A stretch of 64,000 nucleotides of DNA, from positions 13,959,659 through 14,023,658 of the forward strand of contig OY726576.1 of assembly GCA_963383645.1 (NCBI GenBank). The letters are read 5' to 3'. A program made the translations under genes and the position numbers. Under the pieces are notes generated by a model, which saw only the letters and a list, made by a program, of their open reading frames with translations, was not told the origin of the DNA and did not search any database. Below, piece by piece: positions 60,862 to 64,000 of the stretch (positions are counted from its first letter, which is position 1; each line of letters starts with the position of its first letter). The stretch is from Muscardinus avellanarius. Lineage: Eukaryota; Chordata; Mammalia; Rodentia; Gliridae.

Positions 60862-61441
60862 GCGGGGCATGGTGGCGCACGCTTGCAGTCTCAGCACGTA
60901 GGAGGCAGAGACAGGAGAATGGCAGTTCGAGGGCAGCCTCAGCTACTTAGAGGACCTCTGCAACTTAGTGAGACCCTGTTTCAAAATAAGAATAAGAAAG
61001 CCGGGCGTGGTGGCGCACGCTTGTAATCCCAGCATTTGGGAGGCTGAGACCTGGAGGATCGCGGTTCGCGGACAGCCTCAGCTACTTAGTGAGGCCCTCT
61101 GCAACTCAGTGAGACCCGGTTTCAAAATAAAGGGCAGGGGCTGTAGCTCAGAGGTCAAATGCCCCTGGGTTCCAATCCCAGACCCGCAAAAAAAAAAAAA
61201 AAAAAAAAAAAATAAGAATAAGAGCCTGGTGTGGTGGCGCATGCTTGTAATCCCCGCACTTGGGAGGCGGAGACAGGAGGATCACGCAGGTTTGAAGCCA
61301 GCAGGTAGAAGGGTTTCCAGGAACCCCAGTACCACCAAAAAATAAAAAAAAAATAAAAAATAAAGAATAAGAAATAGGGCTGGAGTATAGCTTGGAGGTA
61401 GAATGGCCCTGGGTTCCATCCCCAGTACCACACATGCACAC

Positions 61442-61484
<43 letters not shown>
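60862..61484 (+). mobile_element. Forward SINE cluster ending in (CA)n
   Basis: Head 60862-60995; complete copy 60999-61190 with A26; shortened dID-b 61222-61340 lacking the linker; tail 61375-61430; (CA)n 61438-61482. Confidence 0.75.
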
Positions 61485-61521
61485 CTGAGAGTCTAGAATG
61501 TTCCTAGGTTCAACCCTCTAC

Positions 61522-61586
<65 letters not shown>

Positions 61587-61862
61587 GTGGTACTGGGGAT
61601 GTAACCAAGGGGCTTTCTACCTCTGGGCTACACTCCCAAACCTATTTTATACTTTATTTGGAAACAGTCTCACTAAGTTGTTGAGAGCCTCGCTCAGTAG
61701 CTGAGGCTGGCATTGAACCTGAGTGATCCTCCTGTCTCAGCCTCCCAAGTACTGGGATTACAAGCGCATCACCACACCCGGCATTTTTTTTTTTTTTTTG
61801 GTACTGGGGATAGAACACAGGGACAGTGTACTTCCAAGTATACCTCCAGCCCTATTTTTTAC

Positions 61863-61893
<31 letters not shown>

Positions 61894-62348
61894 TTTGAAT
61901 AATTTGCAGGTCTGGGGATGGAACCCAGGGACATTCTACCTCTGAGCTACACACCCTGCCCTACTGCCCTATTTTGTATTCTTGTTTGTTTGTTTGTTTG
62001 TTTGTTTTTGGTGGTACTAGGGGTGGAACCCAGGGGCTTTCTATCTCCGGGCTGTACTACCAGATCTATTTTATATTTTATTTGGAAACAGGGTCTCACT
62101 AAGTTGCTGAGAGCCTCACTAAGTAGCTGAGGCTGGCTTTGAACCTGCGCGATCCTCCTGTCTCAGCCTCCCAAGTGCTGGGATTACAAGCGTGCGCCAC
62201 CACGCCCGGCTATTCTTTATTTTTGAAACAGGGTCACTAAGTTGCAGAGAGCCTCACTAACTAGCTGAAGCTGTCTGCGAACTGCGATCCTCGGGTCTCA
62301 GCCTCCGGAATGCTGGGATTACGAGCCTGCGCCACCACGCCCGGCTAA
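61485..62348 (-). mobile_element. Reverse SINE cluster with (TA)n and long T-run
   Basis: (TA)n 61525-61553 and T31 to 61585; reverse copy 61586-61783 (dID-b-like head, dID-a tail); tail 61797-61857; (TTTA)n 61861-61897; tail 61910-61975; (TTTG)n 61982-62008; complete copy 62009-62212; head 62213-62347. Confidence 0.75.
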
Positions 62349-62349
62349 A

Positions 62350-62615
62350 TTGAAACCATTCTATCTACTAAAATAATTCACTAGCAGCGCCACCCGGCCA
62401 ATTGAGAAGCGGCCTCCACTGTTTCCTTTCCTACCCAGTCATGGGGCTCTTCTCCGTGCCTGCGGTGAGGGCCAGGAGGTAGAGCCGACTGCGCTTCCCA
62501 CAGTCCTCTGGGGCTGTTTGAGTACCCTGTAGTGTGTTCAGTGCCTAGGCGCATGTAGGGACATCAGTGTCCTGTGGGCGCCTCTGTGAGACTCTGTGCA
62601 CGACTTAAGCAGAAG
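62350..62615. other. Intergenic unique stretch
   Basis: About 265 bp, GC-rich, nothing recognised. Confidence 0.4.
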
Positions 62616-62965
62616 ACCATGGGCGTGGCCCATGCCTGGAACCCCAGCAACTCGGGAGGTGAGGCAGGAAGGCCACAAGTTCAAGGCCTGCCTCACAACT
62701 CAGTGAGAACTTGTCTCAAGATAAAAAGGACTGGGGCCAGGGCTAGTGGTACACACCTGTAATCCCATCACTTGGGAGAGCAGAACTGGCAGTAGGTTCA
62801 AGGCCAGTGTGCGGTAACTTAGGCTAGTTCAGAATAAAAAAGGCTGCTGGGCTCCATCCCCAGTACCACAAAAATGCTTAAAGGGCGTGAAGGGTTGCTG
62901 GGAATGTAGCTCAGTAGTCCGGCACTCTAGGGTTCAATCTCCAGTACCTCTAAAATAAAAATAAG
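62616..62965 (+). mobile_element. Old forward SINE fragments
   Basis: Diverged head 62616-62735, second head 62740-62835, shortened tail 62836-62875 and tail 62890-62960. Confidence 0.6.
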
Positions 62966-63018
62966 GCAAGAGGAAAGGTCATGCTGAAGAAGTGGACCAA
63001 CCAGAGAGCCGTTTAGGG

Positions 63019-63028
63019 GTGCGCGCGC

Positions 63029-63063
<35 letters not shown>

Positions 63064-63265
63064 CGTTCACGTGTGGGTGTTTTTTTTGTGTGTGTGGTAC
63101 TGGGGTTCCTGGAAACCCTTCTACCTGCGGGCTACTCTCCCAGACACCTATTTTTTATATTTTTATTTGGAAACAGGGTCTCTTACGCCAGTGAGGCTGG
63201 TGATCCTCCTGTCTCCGCCTCCCAAGCACGGGGATTACAAGCGTGCGCCTCCACGCCCAGCGTGT
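63019..63265 (-). mobile_element. (GT)n and dID-b SINE
   Basis: GCGCGC then (GT)n 63019-63062, a T-run, and a reverse dID-b copy 63093-63262 lacking about 12 bp near GTGAGGCTGGTGATCC. As at 211-240, GT repeats occupy the tail end. Confidence 0.85.
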
Positions 63266-63425
63266 GTGTGTTTTTACCAGGAACTGAACCCAGAAACATT
63301 CTATCTCTGAGCCACATCCCAGCTCTTTTTATTTTGAAACAAGGTCTCAGATGCTAAGCTACCTTGCACTATCTTGAACCTGCAATCCTCCTGTCTCCTC
63401 CCAAGTACTGAAATGACAGGCCTGT
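63266..63425 (-). mobile_element. Old reverse SINE
   Basis: Tail GAACTGAACCCAGAAACATT, linker TTTTATTTTGAAACAAGG, short head ending TGAAATGACAGGCCTGTGGC. Confidence 0.6.
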
Positions 63426-63654
63426 GGCCCGTGTCCTGCCAAAGAGCCAGTTTGAAGAAACATTGGACAAGACAAAATGAGCAGTGTCCAGCAAGAGGCT
63501 GGAGGGGAAGTGGAAAAAGCCCAAGTGGAAAAAAACTCAATTGTTTGAAACCATTCCAGACTTTTTGTTTCATTCTCTAAAAAAATGGAAAAATGTTGTT
63601 TACCTACCAGCTATTCCTATTTTCCCCAGTTTTCTGCTTGCTAAATTGGTCAGT

Positions 63655-63852
63655 TAAACTGGGCGCGGTGGCTCACGCCTGTAATCCCGGTAGCTTGGGA
63701 GGCTGAGACAAGAGGATCACAGATTCGTAGATAACTCAGCAAGTGAGCGCAACCGTGTTTCAAAGTAAAAAATCAAAAAGGGGCTGGGGCGGACCTCAGA
63801 GGTAGAATGCCCTTGAGTTCAATCCTTGGTACAAAATAAATAAAGAAATCAT
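63655..63852 (+). mobile_element. dID-a SINE
   Basis: Forward copy beginning GGGCGCGGTGGCTCACGCC, the most Alu-like head in the window; tail ends GGTACAAAATAAATAAAG. Confidence 0.75.
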
Positions 63853-64000
63853 GAGGGTCATTGAATTTTATGTCAAATGAAGTGACTATAAATCTACAAA
63901 AAAAAAAAATACTGACCAAATAAAATGTGAATCTATTTCTAGTTTATCCTACAGTTAGTACTGATTTTCCTGCACCGGTAAAGAAGTTTAAACTTTTCTT

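Noticed and set aside
58350..64000. Start of a downstream gene
   Set aside because: In human the next gene in this direction is expected some kilobases on, but no exon with splice sites or recognisable protein is visible before the end of the window.

Overview
This is a stretch of nuclear DNA from a placental mammal, most likely a non-muroid rodent. It has long introns with GT...AG borders, ancient mammalian repeats (MIR, L1, a Tigger-like DNA transposon, an LTR), and above all a very high density of dimeric SINEs. These SINEs join a 7SL-derived B1-like head to a shortened, tRNA-Ala/ID-derived tail, the architecture described as B1-dID in dormice, squirrels, beavers and some other rodents. 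I cannot fix the species from sequence alone.

One gene is present, on the + strand: the 3' part of DNAAF9 (formerly C20orf194, the mammalian counterpart of Tetrahymena Shulin, a packaging and assembly factor for outer dynein arms of cilia). I assembled 21 consecutive coding exons by hand, from 5247 to a stop codon ending at 55478. Their reading phases match at every junction and give 725 C-terminal residues, against roughly 1,180 in the human protein, so the 5' exons lie left of the window. The last exon continues into a 2.8-2.9 kb 3' UTR that ends near 58350, after an AATAAA at 58326. The last intron (54148-55365) has the hallmarks of a U12-type (minor spliceosome) intron. No second gene is visible; 58350-64000 is downstream intergenic sequence, nearly all SINE after 59040.

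SINE naming used in the entries. 'dID-a' is the common form: a B1-like head, an A-rich linker, then a tail that reads, in its own sense, GTAGCTCAGAGGTAGAATGC and ends CCCAGTACC. 'dID-b' is a GC-rich, very uniform subfamily whose linker contains GCTGGCTTAAGAGACCCTG and whose tail contains GGAGGTAGAAGGGCTTCCAG. 'Old dimer' or 'ID' means copies that keep the longer ID part with a TTGCCTAGCATG-like segment. Orientation + means head to tail on the given strand. Many copies are inserted inside each other, and most boundaries are good to about 10 bp.

Layout: 1-5246, intron with SINEs and a Tigger-like element; 5247-9422, exons 1-4 of the window with an LTR in the second intron; 9423-16532, long intron; 16533-28546, exons 5-11; 28547-48054, large SINE-filled introns around exons 12-15; 48055-55478, exons 16-21; 55479-58350, SINE-free 3' UTR; 58350-64000, intergenic SINE field. 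Apart from the gene, the notable points are the U12 intron, a degenerate P-loop-like segment in the protein, a locally copied DNA patch inside a SINE, multi-level SINE nests with readable target-site duplications, and a G-quadruplex-type tract in the 3' UTR.
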